Positions 15,525 to 24,437 are shown, counted from the stretch's first letter. The stretch: DNA of 32,860 nt from Gammaproteobacteria bacterium (GCA_022822625.1 JAJEAV010000045.1:1-32860); one strand, 5' to 3'. The notes: generated from the sequence alone by a model not told the origin. Translations and numbers: made by a program.

Positions 15525-17120
15525 ATGACTCAAGCAGAAACCCCGAATCAGACGGTATCTGAACATGGTGAATTCAAGACAGATTACGAAGTTGGGCAAC
15601 ACAACATCCAGCCATTTGGCCTTGACATACACAACCCGGTTTTCTTGATATCAGGCTTGTTGATCATTGCCTTTGTACTTCTGGCACTTGCCAACCAACA
15701 GGCATCGGCCGAGTTTTTTGGCTGGCTACGGCCATTTCTGACCCAGGAATTCGACTGGTTCCTCATCCTTTCAGTCGACATTATGCTGCTTTTTTGCCTT
15801 GCGCTCATCTTCCTTCCCGTAGGGAAAGTTCGAATCGGTGGAAAGGATGCCAAACCGGATTATTCCCTACCCGGCTGGATTGCAATGATGTTTGCCGCCG
15901 GAATCGGTATTGGACTGCTGTTCTTCGGGGTACTGGAACCCACCTACTTTACCTTCTCGGAAGGTGGGAACGCGCGACCCCTGAATATCGATATCAATGA
16001 ACCGGGCAACCAATATATTGGTATTGTGGGAACCGTTCATCATTGGGGGCTTGCCGGATGGTGCGTTTACGCGGTTGTTGGTCTAACTCTGGCCATCTTC
16101 GCCTACAACAAGAATATGCCGATGACCCTTCGTTCGGCGTTCTATCCCATTTTGGGAGAACGGGTCTGGGGGTGGTGGGGCCATGCAATCGATACGCTTG
16201 CAGTATTTGCAACGCTGTTCGGTCTGACCACATCGCTTGGCCTGGGCGCACAACAGGTAGCCTTTGGCGTACAGGAAATTTTCGGAATCGAGTCATCCAA
16301 TACGGTCGTCGTGGTCCTGATTATCGGTATTACTGCCGTTGCACTGGGTTCGGTTCTCCTGGGCATGGATAAAGGAGTCAAGAGACTCTCCGAGATCAAC
16401 ATGATCATGGCCGTCTTGCTGTTCTTTTTTGTATTCTTCGTAACTGGCGCAATCCAGGCAATAGCCCGTTATTTTGATGTCATGGCCGATTACCTGTTGC
16501 TGTTACCCGCTCTGTCCAATCCATTTGGGCGCGAAGACACAAGTTACTTTCATGGCTGGACTACATTCTATTGGGCATGGTGGATCGCATGGTCGCCTTT
16601 CGTCGGCATGTTCATCGCGCGGATATCCAAAGGCCGCACGGTGCGTGAATTTGTTCTATGCGCCCTGGTTGCACCATCCCTGGTTTGTGCGCTTTGGATG
16701 TCGACCTTCGGCGGTGCTGCCATCGACATGCTTAACGATGGCGGTGCAGAAATTGTTCGTGCCACAGTGGTTGATGGTTATCAACCGGAAGCAGCCCTTT
16801 TCGGGTTCTTGCGGGAGTTGCCGCTCTACAGCATTATTGCCCCAATTGCCCTGGTGCTAATTGTAATCTTCTTCGTAACTTCATCCGACAGCGGCAGCCT
16901 GGTAATTGATACCATTACGGCCGGTGGAAAAATGAATGCGCCTGTCTCGCAACGAGTGTTTTGGTGCACACTCGAAGGTCTGGTCGCAATTGCCCTGTTA
17001 CTGGGCGGGGGTCTGACAGCTCTTCAGGGAGCGGCAGTTTCCACCGGACTTCCCTTTACGGTTGTGGTATTGCTCATGTGCTGGTGTGTCTACAAGGCAT
17101 TGCAGACAGAGCAACGATAA
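15525..17120 (+). CDS. BCCT-family betaine/carnitine/choline transporter
   Basis: A 531-residue inner-membrane carrier with about twelve spans, preceded by a polar 30-residue N-terminal tail. The glycine-rich substrate/ion segment MMFAAGIGIGLLFFGVLEP and the tryptophan segment FYWAWWIAWSPFVGMFIARISKGRT are classic BCCT signatures, the latter forming the quaternary-amine binding box. The FAAGIGIGL form resembles BetP-like ion-coupled members rather than the CaiT exchanger, so symport of glycine betaine or a related compound is likely. The C-terminal tail is very short, lacking the long osmosensing tail of BetP. GGAG lies 7 bases before the ATG at 15525. A methylated-amine importer would suit the amine genes on the left, but they are several kilobases away and no link is shown. 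Confidence 0.92.
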   Translation: MTQAETPNQTVSEHGEFKTDYEVGQHNIQPFGLDIHNPVFLISGLLIIAFVLLALANQQASAEFFGWLRPFLTQEFDWFLILSVDIMLLFCLALIFLPVGKVRIGGKDAKPDYSLPGWIAMMFAAGIGIGLLFFGVLEPTYFTFSEGGNARPLNIDINEPGNQYIGIVGTVHHWGLAGWCVYAVVGLTLAIFAYNKNMPMTLRSAFYPILGERVWGWWGHAIDTLAVFATLFGLTTSLGLGAQQVAFGVQEIFGIESSNTVVVVLIIGITAVALGSVLLGMDKGVKRLSEINMIMAVLLFFFVFFVTGAIQAIARYFDVMADYLLLLPALSNPFGREDTSYFHGWTTFYWAWWIAWSPFVGMFIARISKGRTVREFVLCALVAPSLVCALWMSTFGGAAIDMLNDGGAEIVRATVVDGYQPEAALFGFLRELPLYSIIAPIALVLIVIFFVTSSDSGSLVIDTITAGGKMNAPVSQRVFWCTLEGLVAIALLLGGGLTALQGAAVSTGLPFTVVVLLMCWCVYKALQTEQR

Positions 17121-17270
17121 TGAATTTCACATGCAAATTCCTGTTGCGGTCACAATCATGAGAGTTGGATATGGTGCACAGGATAATGGATGAATGACTC
17201 GCTGAACAGCAGAAATGCATGGCAGTATGCGTTTTCCTGAAACGTATTCATGAACGAATCATGCTCTGAC

Positions 17271-17296
17271 CGGGTCAATCATGGATGATTGACCCG
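17271..17296. terminator. Perfect palindrome between convergent genes, possible bidirectional terminator
   Basis: Twelve-base arms (17271-17282 and 17285-17296) are exactly complementary around a two-base centre. The site lies 150 bases after the BCCT stop and about 67 bases past the end of the leftward rluB gene, where both transcripts must end. No T-run follows on either strand, so it is not a standard intrinsic terminator; it could stop transcription weakly or protect 3' ends. Confidence 0.45.
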
Positions 17297-17362
17297 ATGC
17301 ACAATGGACTCCGGTCTTTACGACTCAACCTGTTTATTCAGGCAGTAGCATATAAAGACGAA

Positions 17363-18163
17363 TCACCTGTCTGTTGACGATGGGGAGGGGCGATTCGAAA
17401 CATTTTCCTGCCTGAGGCTATCCTGCAATCGAACAACCTTCCTCCGATCAAGCTCAATCCAGTTGCCAACCCTTAAATTACGGGGCAAATGAATGTCTCC
17501 GAACCTTATTCGGTTAAGTCGACTGACTGTACATCCTACCGACTCCCACAGGCGGCGAACTTCACGATATCGGCCTTCACCTACGATTACTGAATACCAT
17601 GTATTTCTGCCTTCCCCGCGAATTCGTTTAACGCGGAGAAACCTGATCATCCTCCCCTCTATTTTTCGCCCATGGAGTAGCAGTTCGATTTTTGATGCGG
17701 AAATATTTCCGTAGACTCGACATAGATATTCCCGTTCAATATTTGACGATGGATGCATCAGGGCCTGCGCCAGATCACCATCGTTGGTAACAAGCAGCAA
17801 GCCACGCGTATTGATATCCAGACGTCCCACCGTAACCCAGCGCCCCTGCCTTGTTTTCGGAAACCTGCTGAACACGGAAGGACGACCCTGCGGATCCTTG
17901 CGAGTACAAATTTCTCCTTCAGGCTTGTTGTACAGAATTACCCGGGGACCGGATGACTTCTCAATTCGGGAGGTTCTTTTCCGTACTGGATATCCATCAA
18001 TCCGAATGCGATTTCCAGAGTCAACCCTGGTCCCGGGCATGGCGACCTTGCCGTCAACAGTAATCCTGCCAGCCACGATCCATGAGTCGATCTGGCGCCT
18101 TGATCCGACCCCGATACTGGATAAGTATTTCTGCAGCCTTTCGGTGTCTGTGCCGTCTGACAT
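17363..18163 (-). CDS. rluB: 23S rRNA pseudouridine synthase RluB
   Basis: A 266-residue RsuA/RluB/E/F-family enzyme; RluB isomerises U2605 of 23S rRNA in E. coli. An S4 RNA-binding domain (about 7-55: LQKYLSSIGVGSRRQIDSWI) precedes the catalytic domain, which carries the motif VGRLDINTRGLLLVTNDG with the nucleophile D116. The later YNKPEGE, GRKIEGR and EGRYREVRRLWESVG segments complete the fold. The C-terminal extension is short and basic, compared with the long one of E. coli RluB. The ATG overlaps the scpB stop by one base. The scpA-scpB-rluB order is widely conserved, which favours RluB over RsuA. Confidence 0.92.
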   Translation of the reverse strand: MSDGTDTERLQKYLSSIGVGSRRQIDSWIVAGRITVDGKVAMPGTRVDSGNRIRIDGYPVRKRTSRIEKSSGPRVILYNKPEGEICTRKDPQGRPSVFSRFPKTRQGRWVTVGRLDINTRGLLLVTNDGDLAQALMHPSSNIEREYLCRVYGNISASKIELLLHGRKIEGRMIRFLRVKRIRGEGRNTWYSVIVGEGRYREVRRLWESVGCTVSRLNRIRFGDIHLPRNLRVGNWIELDRRKVVRLQDSLRQENVSNRPSPSSTDR

Positions 18164-18864
18164 CAGTCGGACGGTGCCTTGATGTCGTTCTGTGACTCAC
18201 TACCCCTGGATCCAGGGTCACCAGCCAGTGTTTTCAAAATCTGTTCTTCGAGAATATCCTGTTGCGGATCTGCTGCCGAACCATCAAGGGCCAACTGCAG
18301 ATCCTGTGGTAGTGGTGAATCAATATCCCGGGCAATATCCGCAAAATCCCTTTGCTCCATGAGCGGCGGCAAATCACTAAGGGAATTCAAGTTGAAATAC
18401 GCCAGAAATGCCGGCGTCGTCGCAAACAACGCAGGACGTCCGGGCACCTCCCGTGTCCCAACCTGCTTGATCCACTCTCGCTCAAGCAAACGCTGCATGA
18501 TTTCCGAGCTCACCGATACCCCACGAATATCCTCGATATCTCCACGTGTTGCCGGCTGGCGATATGCGATGATTGACAATGTTTCCAACTGTGCCCGAGA
18601 TAAACGGGGCGGCCGGCCAATCTGCATTTTGCGAATCCATACTGCATAGCGTGATTTGGTTTGGTAACGATAACCGTTGCCAATTTTCTGAAGCTCAACA
18701 GCACGATTTTCACATTCCTGTCCAAGTTGCTGAATAACCTCCTTGATGTCCGCGCTTCTTGGAACAGCCTCTTCACCAAACACGGACTGGATTTTCGATA
18801 CACTGAGCGGGGTATCGGAAACCATCAACAGTGCTTCTACTATATTCTTCAGTTCCTGATTCAT
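18163..18864 (-). CDS. scpB: Segregation and condensation protein ScpB
   Basis: A 233-residue ScpB, the winged-helix partner that dimerises and binds ScpA in the SMC (or MukB-independent) condensin complex for chromosome compaction. Two wHTH domains are visible. The second carries the family hallmark QLETLSIIAYRQPATRGDIEDIRGVSV and then LLEREWIKQVGTREVPGRPALFATT. A proline- and acid-rich tail (about 175-233) is typical of proteobacterial members. The gene starts 45 bases after the scpA stop and ends overlapping rluB. There is no obvious strong ribosome binding site. Confidence 0.93.
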   Translation of the reverse strand: MNQELKNIVEALLMVSDTPLSVSKIQSVFGEEAVPRSADIKEVIQQLGQECENRAVELQKIGNGYRYQTKSRYAVWIRKMQIGRPPRLSRAQLETLSIIAYRQPATRGDIEDIRGVSVSSEIMQRLLEREWIKQVGTREVPGRPALFATTPAFLAYFNLNSLSDLPPLMEQRDFADIARDIDSPLPQDLQLALDGSAADPQQDILEEQILKTLAGDPGSRGSESQNDIKAPSD

Positions 18865-18909
18865 TGGCCCTGTCCATCAATGCCCTGTTGCGGCATGTTG
18901 TCCATACGC

Positions 18910-19758
18910 TCAGTTCCCTTCACGCTCTTTGCCTTGAAGATAAATTGGAGAAAAGGCTTCGTTCTGGATGACACTGATCGTCTGCTCTCTGACCAGTTCC
19001 AGAATTGCAAGAAAGCAGACAACAGCACCCTGGCGTCCTTCCGAAGGTTCAAACAGGGCTTCAAACCGCATTGACCTTGTGCAATTGATCCGCTCAAGAA
19101 TAATCCCCATTCTCTCCCGAACCGATAATTCCTCCCGGTCGACCACAAGCTGTCGATTGAATTCCGCGCGCTCAACCACGTTCCGGAATGCGATGGTCAA
19201 GTCATTCAGGCTTGCCTGGCCCAGAACCGGCGGCATTTCATCTTCAAATGTGCAGGGGACAAGATAGAAGTCTCTTTCGACTCGAGGCAGGGAATCGATA
19301 TCCTGTGCAGCCTGGTTGAACCGCTCGTATTCCTGAAGTCTACGAACCAGTTCGAGCCTTGGATCCTCTCCCTCTTCCTGTTCGTCCTCGGTTGGCCTTG
19401 GCAACAGCATTCTTGATTTTATTTCTGCGAGCATTGCTGCCATCACCAGATATTCCGATGCCAAATCCAGCCGCATCGTTCGCATGAGGTCAACATACTC
19501 CATATACTGCTGTGTGATCAGTGCGACCGGTATATCCAGAATGTCGATGTTCTGCTTGCGTATCAGATGTATCAGCAGGTCCAGGGGGCCCTGAAACGTT
19601 TCCAGAAAGACTTCCAGCGCATCATGAGATATAAACAGCTCTTCGGGAATGCTCTCGTATTTTTTTCCATGTACCAGAATGGGTGCTTTCTCCGGGCCCG
19701 TATTCTCGACAGCCTTGAGATGAATCCTCCTTTCGGTTGAGTCTTTTGTCTTTCCCAT
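18910..19758 (-). CDS. scpA: Segregation and condensation protein ScpA
   Basis: A 282-residue kleisin that bridges SMC heads and recruits ScpB. The N-terminal family block is FQGPLDLLIHLIRKQNIDILDIPVALITQQYMEY, followed by the YLVMAAMLAEIKSRMLLP helix. The acidic linker EDEQEEGEDPR precedes the middle region, and the C-terminal winged helix has GAVVCFLAILELVREQ. About 45 extra residues lie before the conserved block. It begins 16 bases after trpS ends. Confidence 0.93.
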   Translation of the reverse strand: MGKTKDSTERRIHLKAVENTGPEKAPILVHGKKYESIPEELFISHDALEVFLETFQGPLDLLIHLIRKQNIDILDIPVALITQQYMEYVDLMRTMRLDLASEYLVMAAMLAEIKSRMLLPRPTEDEQEEGEDPRLELVRRLQEYERFNQAAQDIDSLPRVERDFYLVPCTFEDEMPPVLGQASLNDLTIAFRNVVERAEFNRQLVVDREELSVRERMGIILERINCTRSMRFEALFEPSEGRQGAVVCFLAILELVREQTISVIQNEAFSPIYLQGKEREGN

Positions 19759-19774
19759 AATCGATTTGCCGTTC

Positions 19775-20992
19775 TTACAGATATTTGGTTCCTACGGCTG
19801 AGCGAACAATATCCATGGTCTGGTCAGCTACGCGACTTGCCTTCCTGTTTCCCTCAACAATAATTTCCTTCACCAGGCCGGGATTCTGAACATAGGGTTT
19901 TGCGCGTTCTCCAATCACCTCCTGTTCCTCCAGGATTTTGTCTATCAATGGCTGCTTGCATTGTACACAGCCAAACGATGCAGCTCGACACCCTGATTGC
20001 ACCCATTCCCGTGTATCGGAGTCGCTATAGATCTTGTGCAGAGACCAGACCGGACACCTTTCAGGGTCTCCGGGATCGGTCAGCCTTACTCTCGCTGGAT
20101 CCGTGGGCATTGCCCGGACAGACTTTTCAATACGTTTCGGTTCATCTCGCATTGCGATGATGTTGTTATACGATTTCGACATTTTTTGTCCATCAAGCCC
20201 CGGGGTCTTCGCAGCTTCTGTCAGCAATGCTTCTGGCTCTGGCAACAATGCCTTGCCCCTACCTTCGAGATATCCGGCTAGTAGTTGTTTTTGATCATTG
20301 TCCAGTTGATCATGGTTCCTGATCATTGCCTCGGCATGTTCATGTGCATTTCGATCGCCCTGTTCCGTATATTTTCTTCTATACCGTCGGAACCGACTTG
20401 CATCCTCCTTGCCTATCAAGAATGTTGCCTGCTCCAGCTCGCGATCATAATCCGCACCTTTGCCAAAGAAGGAGTTGAATCTTCGGGCAATCTCGCGTGT
20501 CAGTTCTACGTGGGGAACCTGATCCTCTCCGACCGGTACATATGCTGCCCGATACATCAGTATATCCGCAGATTGCAACAGGGGGTAGCCCAGAAATCCG
20601 TAGGTAGACAGGTCCTTGTCTGCAAGCCTTTGCTGCTGTTCCTTGAAACTTGGCACCCTTTCCAGCCAACCGAGTGGAGTGACCATTGAAAGCAACAGGT
20701 GCAGCTCGGCATGTTGAAGCAGGCTGGACTGGATAAACAGGGTAGCCTTTTCCGGATCAACGCCCGCAGCGAGCCAGTCGACCACCATGTCCCATACATG
20801 CTCACTCATGCTTTCGGGATTTTCGTAGGTGGTGGTCAGGGCATGCCAATCGGCAACAAAGAAGAAACAGTCGTAATCTTCCTGCATCCTGACCCAGTTT
20901 TTGAGGACTCCATGATAGTGGCCCAGGTGGAGTCTGCCGGTTGGTCGCATACCGGACAGGGTGCGGGTATTTTCCGTAGCATTGAACATCAT
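19775..20992 (-). CDS. trpS: Tryptophanyl-tRNA synthetase
   Basis: A 405-residue class Ic synthetase charging tRNA-Trp. The HIGH-type motif is HLGHYHG (22-28) after SGMRPTG, and the KMSKS loop is QKMSKSYNN. Tryptophan-pocket segments include PLLQSADILMYRA and VPVGEDQVPHVELTR. Compared with the 334-residue E. coli enzyme it carries an insertion of about 60 residues before KMSKS, rich in Arg, His and Asp, as in the long TrpRS form of many beta/gammaproteobacteria. Two ATGs are adjacent (20992 and 20989); GAGG sits ahead of the first. It is between yciO and scpA with short gaps (21 and 16 bases). Confidence 0.95.
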   Translation of the reverse strand: MMFNATENTRTLSGMRPTGRLHLGHYHGVLKNWVRMQEDYDCFFFVADWHALTTTYENPESMSEHVWDMVVDWLAAGVDPEKATLFIQSSLLQHAELHLLLSMVTPLGWLERVPSFKEQQQRLADKDLSTYGFLGYPLLQSADILMYRAAYVPVGEDQVPHVELTREIARRFNSFFGKGADYDRELEQATFLIGKEDASRFRRYRRKYTEQGDRNAHEHAEAMIRNHDQLDNDQKQLLAGYLEGRGKALLPEPEALLTEAAKTPGLDGQKMSKSYNNIIAMRDEPKRIEKSVRAMPTDPARVRLTDPGDPERCPVWSLHKIYSDSDTREWVQSGCRAASFGCVQCKQPLIDKILEEQEVIGERAKPYVQNPGLVKEIIVEGNRKASRVADQTMDIVRSAVGTKYL

Positions 20993-21013
20993 GGCCTGAT
21001 CCTCGTTTTCCGA

Positions 21014-21643
21014 CTACGCTGCCGGTTCAAAAACTTCCGTATCACCTTTACCATGGCGCAATATGCGTGGCGTTCCATCTACCATGTCTATGACTGAAGT
21101 GGGCTCGGCATCGCAGGGCCCGGCATCAATCACCAGATCAATCTGGTTTTCGAGGCGTTCGCGGATGTCGACAGGGTCGTTCAGAGGATAACTGTCGCCC
21201 GGCAAGATTAGAGTTGAACTCATCAGCGGCACCTGCAAATGCCCAAGAAGTGCCGAAACCACGGCATCGTCGGGTACCCGAAGGCCAATGGTATTCCGTT
21301 TCGGGTTTTGCAGCCGTCTTGGAACTTCACGCGATGCCTTCAAGACAAACGTGTAGGGGCCGGGAGTGAAGCGCTTGAGGAGTCGATAGGTTGCGTTGTC
21401 AATTTTTGCATAAAGACCGAGTTCCGAGAGATCCTTGCAGATCAGGGTAAAGTTCCGGGTATTGTCAAGCTTGCGAATTTTTCGAATCCGTTGCATCGCC
21501 TCCTTGTTGCCGATTTCACAGCCGAGCGCATAACTCGAGTCGGTCGGATAGGCAATGACCCCGCCGGCATTTATGATCTTGACGGCCTCTCGAATCAGGC
21601 GAGGCTGGGGATTGATCTTGTGTATTGAAAAGAACTGGGACAT
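21014..21643 (-). CDS. yciO: YciO (Sua5/YrdC/YciO family)
   Basis: A 209-residue protein of the YrdC-like fold that binds RNA and nucleotides. The family makes threonylcarbamoyl-AMP for tRNA t6A, but the YciO branch has at most weak activity and an uncertain role. Motifs are GGVIAYPTDSSYALGC, RKIRKLDNTRNFTLICKDLSELGLYA (the YciO form of the substrate lobe), LKRFTPGPYTFVLKA and KRNTIGLRVPDD. It starts directly after the pcnB stop (TAAATG) and is followed by trpS after 21 bases. The true TsaC should lie elsewhere in the genome. Confidence 0.9.
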   Translation of the reverse strand: MSQFFSIHKINPQPRLIREAVKIINAGGVIAYPTDSSYALGCEIGNKEAMQRIRKIRKLDNTRNFTLICKDLSELGLYAKIDNATYRLLKRFTPGPYTFVLKASREVPRRLQNPKRNTIGLRVPDDAVVSALLGHLQVPLMSSTLILPGDSYPLNDPVDIRERLENQIDLVIDAGPCDAEPTSVIDMVDGTPRILRHGKGDTEVFEPAA

Positions 21644-23002
21644 TTACATTATATCCTGTGACTGAGTTTCGGGTGGTCTGCCATGTTGTCGACCTGATCG
21701 ATTTTTTCGACGTCTTCGTTTCGACCGGGCCTGTTTCGAGTCTGGAAGCTGATCAATCATCGACGCGCGCTTTTTTGCGTTGGTTCCCTGTATTTCGGCC
21801 CACCATTTCGTGCATGCCGAGCCAATCTCGCCAACCGTTGACCTCAATGCCAGAAAATCGTATGCAGCCCTGAAGCGCCGATTTTCCATGATGGGTTCGA
21901 TATCCCGTTTGTCACGACGTTCCATTCTCGCCTGCATTCTCCAGATTTCATGAACGATGTCACGAACCCGGAGCGGGATAACCAATAGTTTTGGTCTTTT
22001 CACCAAACAGTCGGATACCGCAGAATCGTGCGCATCATTTTCCCGAAGCCCCTTGCCTGTGTAACGAAGCAATGATTTTTGATACTCATTCCAGAAAACT
22101 ACTGCGATAAAGAAGCTGTCGATGACCGGCAACCCTTTGCGGACGCGCCTATCGGTATTTCTTAGTGCCCGTCGCACAAAATTCGCGAACCGGGCTGAAT
22201 TGCCGTGCTTACGATCAGACGCTATATGCGAAAACAGCATTTCACCTAATGGGGTATCGAAAATTTGATCCCAGGACTTCTCGGCAGCACCCTGATTGAA
22301 AAACTTGATAACCTCATCGTAGAGTCTGGAACTGTTTAACTCTTCCACCCATGCCGTGTGCTGTTGAATCTCCTCTTCCATCTCGTGCTCAAGGTCGAAG
22401 CCGAGCTTTGCCTTGAATCGTATCGCACGGATCATTCTTGCCGGGTCTTCAAGGAACCGCTGCTGGGGATTGCCGATCATGCGCAATTGCCGTTGCTGGA
22501 TATCCTGAATACCACCAAGGTAGTCGATCACCTGTTCTTCTACAGGATCGTAGTAAAGCGAATTAATGGTGAAATCCCTTCGCACAACATCTTCTTCCCG
22601 CATGCCATAGATGTTTTCGCCGTCAAGGGCCTTGCGTCTTTTACGGGATTTTGGAAAGATCCTGGACATCCAGGATCCCGATGATTCCGGGTTTGCCCTG
22701 TACGTGGTGACTTCAATGTAATCCATGTATCTTCGTCCTCTTTGTCGGACATGAACGATTTTGAATCGGCGTCCAATGATGCGTGAACGAGGAAAGATCT
22801 TACAGACTTGATGGGGCAGAGCATCGGTGGCCACATCAAAGTCCTTGGGCTTTAGTCCGAGTATCAGGTCACGAACACAACCGCCAACCAGCAATCCGTC
22901 ATACCCGTGAGATTTCAGGCCCTGAATGACCTCGAACGAGTCTGGACTAATGTCGGATTGATCAAAACCCAACTCAAGCGAGCAATAGTATTCTGCCTCC
23001 AA
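21644..23002 (-). CDS. pcnB: Poly(A) polymerase I
   Basis: A 452-residue class II nucleotidyltransferase that adds 3' poly(A) tails to RNA and so promotes decay. The catalytic head has LLVGGCVRDLILGLKPKDFDVATDA (about 38-62), then RRFKIVHVR and a third acid in the RRDFTINSLYYD block. The neck contains RFLEDPARMIRAIRFKAKLGF, which separates PcnB from CCA-adding enzymes together with the long C-terminal region. The tail is strongly basic (SKRRRRKNRSGR), typical of PcnB. The start is uncertain: only TTG (23002) lies between the upstream stop and the conserved region, with a GGAGG directly after it. An upstream stop at 23021-23023 rules out a much longer product. Confidence 0.9.
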   Translation of the reverse strand: MEAEYYCSLELGFDQSDISPDSFEVIQGLKSHGYDGLLVGGCVRDLILGLKPKDFDVATDALPHQVCKIFPRSRIIGRRFKIVHVRQRGRRYMDYIEVTTYRANPESSGSWMSRIFPKSRKRRKALDGENIYGMREEDVVRRDFTINSLYYDPVEEQVIDYLGGIQDIQQRQLRMIGNPQQRFLEDPARMIRAIRFKAKLGFDLEHEMEEEIQQHTAWVEELNSSRLYDEVIKFFNQGAAEKSWDQIFDTPLGEMLFSHIASDRKHGNSARFANFVRRALRNTDRRVRKGLPVIDSFFIAVVFWNEYQKSLLRYTGKGLRENDAHDSAVSDCLVKRPKLLVIPLRVRDIVHEIWRMQARMERRDKRDIEPIMENRRFRAAYDFLALRSTVGEIGSACTKWWAEIQGTNAKKRASMIDQLPDSKQARSKRRRRKNRSGRQHGRPPETQSQDIM

Positions 23003-23114
23003 ATGACAGGTCCGGTATCTTTAAGCTGACCAATGGCAAATTGATGCGAAAATTCAAGACTTCGTGATTAGCGGAAAGAACGGATTCTGGCCGCTGTATC
23101 GAGACTCCAGAATT

Positions 23115-23717
23115 CTATGCTGTTCCTGATTTCTTCCGATTGACCGCTTTCCAGGCAACCGGCAATGCAATCATGGCCAGAACGATCTTGGCAAGGTCAC
23201 CCAGCAGGAACGGTGTCAAGCCCCAGGCCAGGACAGGCTTGTCCCACCCAACCAGGCTACCCAGCCAGATCAGGCCGGGCACGTAAATCACGATATTTCC
23301 GGCCAGCATTGCTGCCAGGGTTGTATGCCATTTGCGATCCCATCCACGTTCAGCGAGATAGCCGACGCATACAGCTGCCAAGACAAAGCCCAGCAGATAT
23401 CCACCGGTTGGTCCGAGCATGTAGGCAAGACCGATTCCCTTTTCCGGGGTTCCCGCAAATACCGGCAGCCCCACTGCACCTAGCGTAAGGTAGGAGATTA
23501 CCGTCAGTCCACCGAGTTTCCACCCGCAGGCCATGGAAAAGGCCAAAACCACAAAGGTCTGCATGGTCATGGGAACCGGATAGAATGGAATCTGGATTTT
23601 GGCCGAGACAGCCAGCAGGATTGTTCCAAGCGCGATCAGGACAGTATTCCTGGTGCTGTCTGACCCAACCCACAAAAGGCTGCCCAAGGTAGGATAATGT
23701 ATGGATTGCATGGTCAT
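23115..23717 (-). CDS. bioY: BioY biotin transporter, S component
   Basis: A 200-residue inner-membrane protein with about six spans, the substrate-binding unit of biotin uptake (an ECF-type or solitary transporter). Diagnostic segments are AKIQIPFYPVPMTMQTFVVLAFSMACG, LTLGAVGLPVFAG, MLGPTGGYLLGF and LGDLAKIVLAMIALPVAWKA. No BioM or BioN gene lies nearby, so it works alone or with a shared ECF module. Two close ATGs exist (23717 and 23711). It is 112 bases before pcnB; a weak hairpin (23084-23090 with 23107-23113) lies between them. Confidence 0.93.
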   Translation of the reverse strand: MTMQSIHYPTLGSLLWVGSDSTRNTVLIALGTILLAVSAKIQIPFYPVPMTMQTFVVLAFSMACGWKLGGLTVISYLTLGAVGLPVFAGTPEKGIGLAYMLGPTGGYLLGFVLAAVCVGYLAERGWDRKWHTTLAAMLAGNIVIYVPGLIWLGSLVGWDKPVLAWGLTPFLLGDLAKIVLAMIALPVAWKAVNRKKSGTA

Positions 23718-23864
23718 TCTCTATTTCAACGAACTTTTATCAATATTCATGCTGATCAGGCAAGTACCTTGGGAAATTGACTGGATTTCCCAATAATGCA
23801 CTTCTGAATCATGCCTGGATTGTATCACATGGCTGATTACTGCAATTCATGAGTTGCCGTGAAT

Positions 23865-23882
23865 CAGCAATTCCAATTATGG
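23865..23882 (+). repeat. 18-base direct repeat, left copy
   Basis: CAGCAATTCCAATTATGG; the right copy at 24438-24455 differs at one base. The two copies enclose 555 bases containing the IS-like end and the decayed gene, as if they flanked an inserted or deleted segment. Confidence 0.6.
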
Positions 23883-23949
23883 AAAACATTTTATGGAAAA
23901 CATTTTCGATCAGATCAGGGTAATATATTGTTTTATCGAAATGTTTTCC
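23879..23949. repeat. Tandem 14-mer plus inverted copy
   Basis: ATGGAAAACATTTT occurs twice in tandem (23879-23892 and 23893-23906). An inverted copy, ATCGAAATGTTTTCC, lies at 23935-23949, so GGAAAACATTT(T)CGAT pairs with it around an A+T-rich centre. The site is 160-230 bases upstream of the bioY start. It could be a transposon end or an operator. Confidence 0.55.
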
Positions 23950-23980
23950 TGACCGGTTTCGGCACAGAACAATTTTTTAC

Positions 23981-24013
23981 ATTGTCCTGTCAGGAAGACA
24001 ATGACAGGACAAT
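23981..24013. repeat. Perfect 12-base inverted repeat
   Basis: ATTGTCCTGTCA (23981-23992) and TGACAGGACAAT (24002-24013) are exactly complementary with a nine-base loop. No T-run follows on either strand, so it is not an obvious terminator. It may be a palindromic end of a lost element. Confidence 0.6.
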
Positions 24014-24100
24014 CAGGAACACCCGTTCCGAATGACTGGGTTTGTTTCGTTTTCCTGCCCAACAAGGTATCTCGAACAGTTTCCCAGTCTCTCCAAAAAG

Positions 24101-24141
24101 CGGACATTTTATGTGCTACCAAACCGGACAGTTTATGTGCT
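24101..24141. repeat. Double 17-mer resembling an IS21-type terminal repeat
   Basis: CGGACATTTTATGTGCT (24101-24117) and CGGACAGTTTATGTGCT (24125-24141) are direct repeats with one mismatch at a 24-base period. Short repeated transposase-binding sites at this spacing are typical of IS21-family ends. No transposase gene is nearby, so this is a solo end. The second copy merges into the stop codon of the leftward decayed gene, which places an insertion junction there. Family assignment is from memory of the pattern. Confidence 0.5.
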
Positions 24142-24359
24142 CACAACATGTCTAGGGGGGAAGAAGGTATCCCGACCAGGGCAAGAAATGCAAGGCCAAC
24201 GGCCAGGACCGCTATCGTTATCGCGATCTGGGTGATCCCGAATCCGACTGTCCAGCGCAGATTATCCTTGTCGCGTTGGGCCATGTCGGCTCGTAGTCTC
24301 TCTTAGGATGTATTCATGCGTTCCTCCAGTACGGCGATATCTTTCGCTAGCTCGTGATT
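24141..24359 (-). pseudogene. Decayed coiled-coil protein with C-terminal membrane span
   Basis: Read leftward from 24359, NHELAKDIAVLEERMNTS is followed by an in-frame TAA (24303-24305), then ERLRADMAQRDKDNLRWTV and a membrane span (GITQIAITIAVLAVGLAFLAL). A charged heptad-like helix leading into a C-terminal span is the plan of DUF1640-like/membrane-anchored coiled-coil proteins. One CAA-to-TAA change would explain the stop. The end of the frame (PLDML, stop at 24141) runs into the IS-like repeat, suggesting the original C-terminus was replaced. The ATG at 24284 could still give a 47-residue membrane peptide, but no ribosome binding site stands out. Confidence 0.55.
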
Positions 24360-24437
24360 AGCTCGTGATTGGTAGGTTCTGCCACACCCGTACCTACCCG
24401 ATCACTGCCGGTTTTTTCAAGTGGAAGTGTTGTCCAA

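Noticed and set aside
23879..24141. Possible CRISPR array from short repeats upstream of bioY
   Set aside because: There are only two or three copies of unrelated motifs, with no regular spacers and no cas genes.
24001..24306. A rightward open frame of 101 codons across the repeat-rich region
   Set aside because: It reads through the hairpin, the IS-like repeats and antisense to the decayed coiled-coil gene, and its composition is not protein-like.
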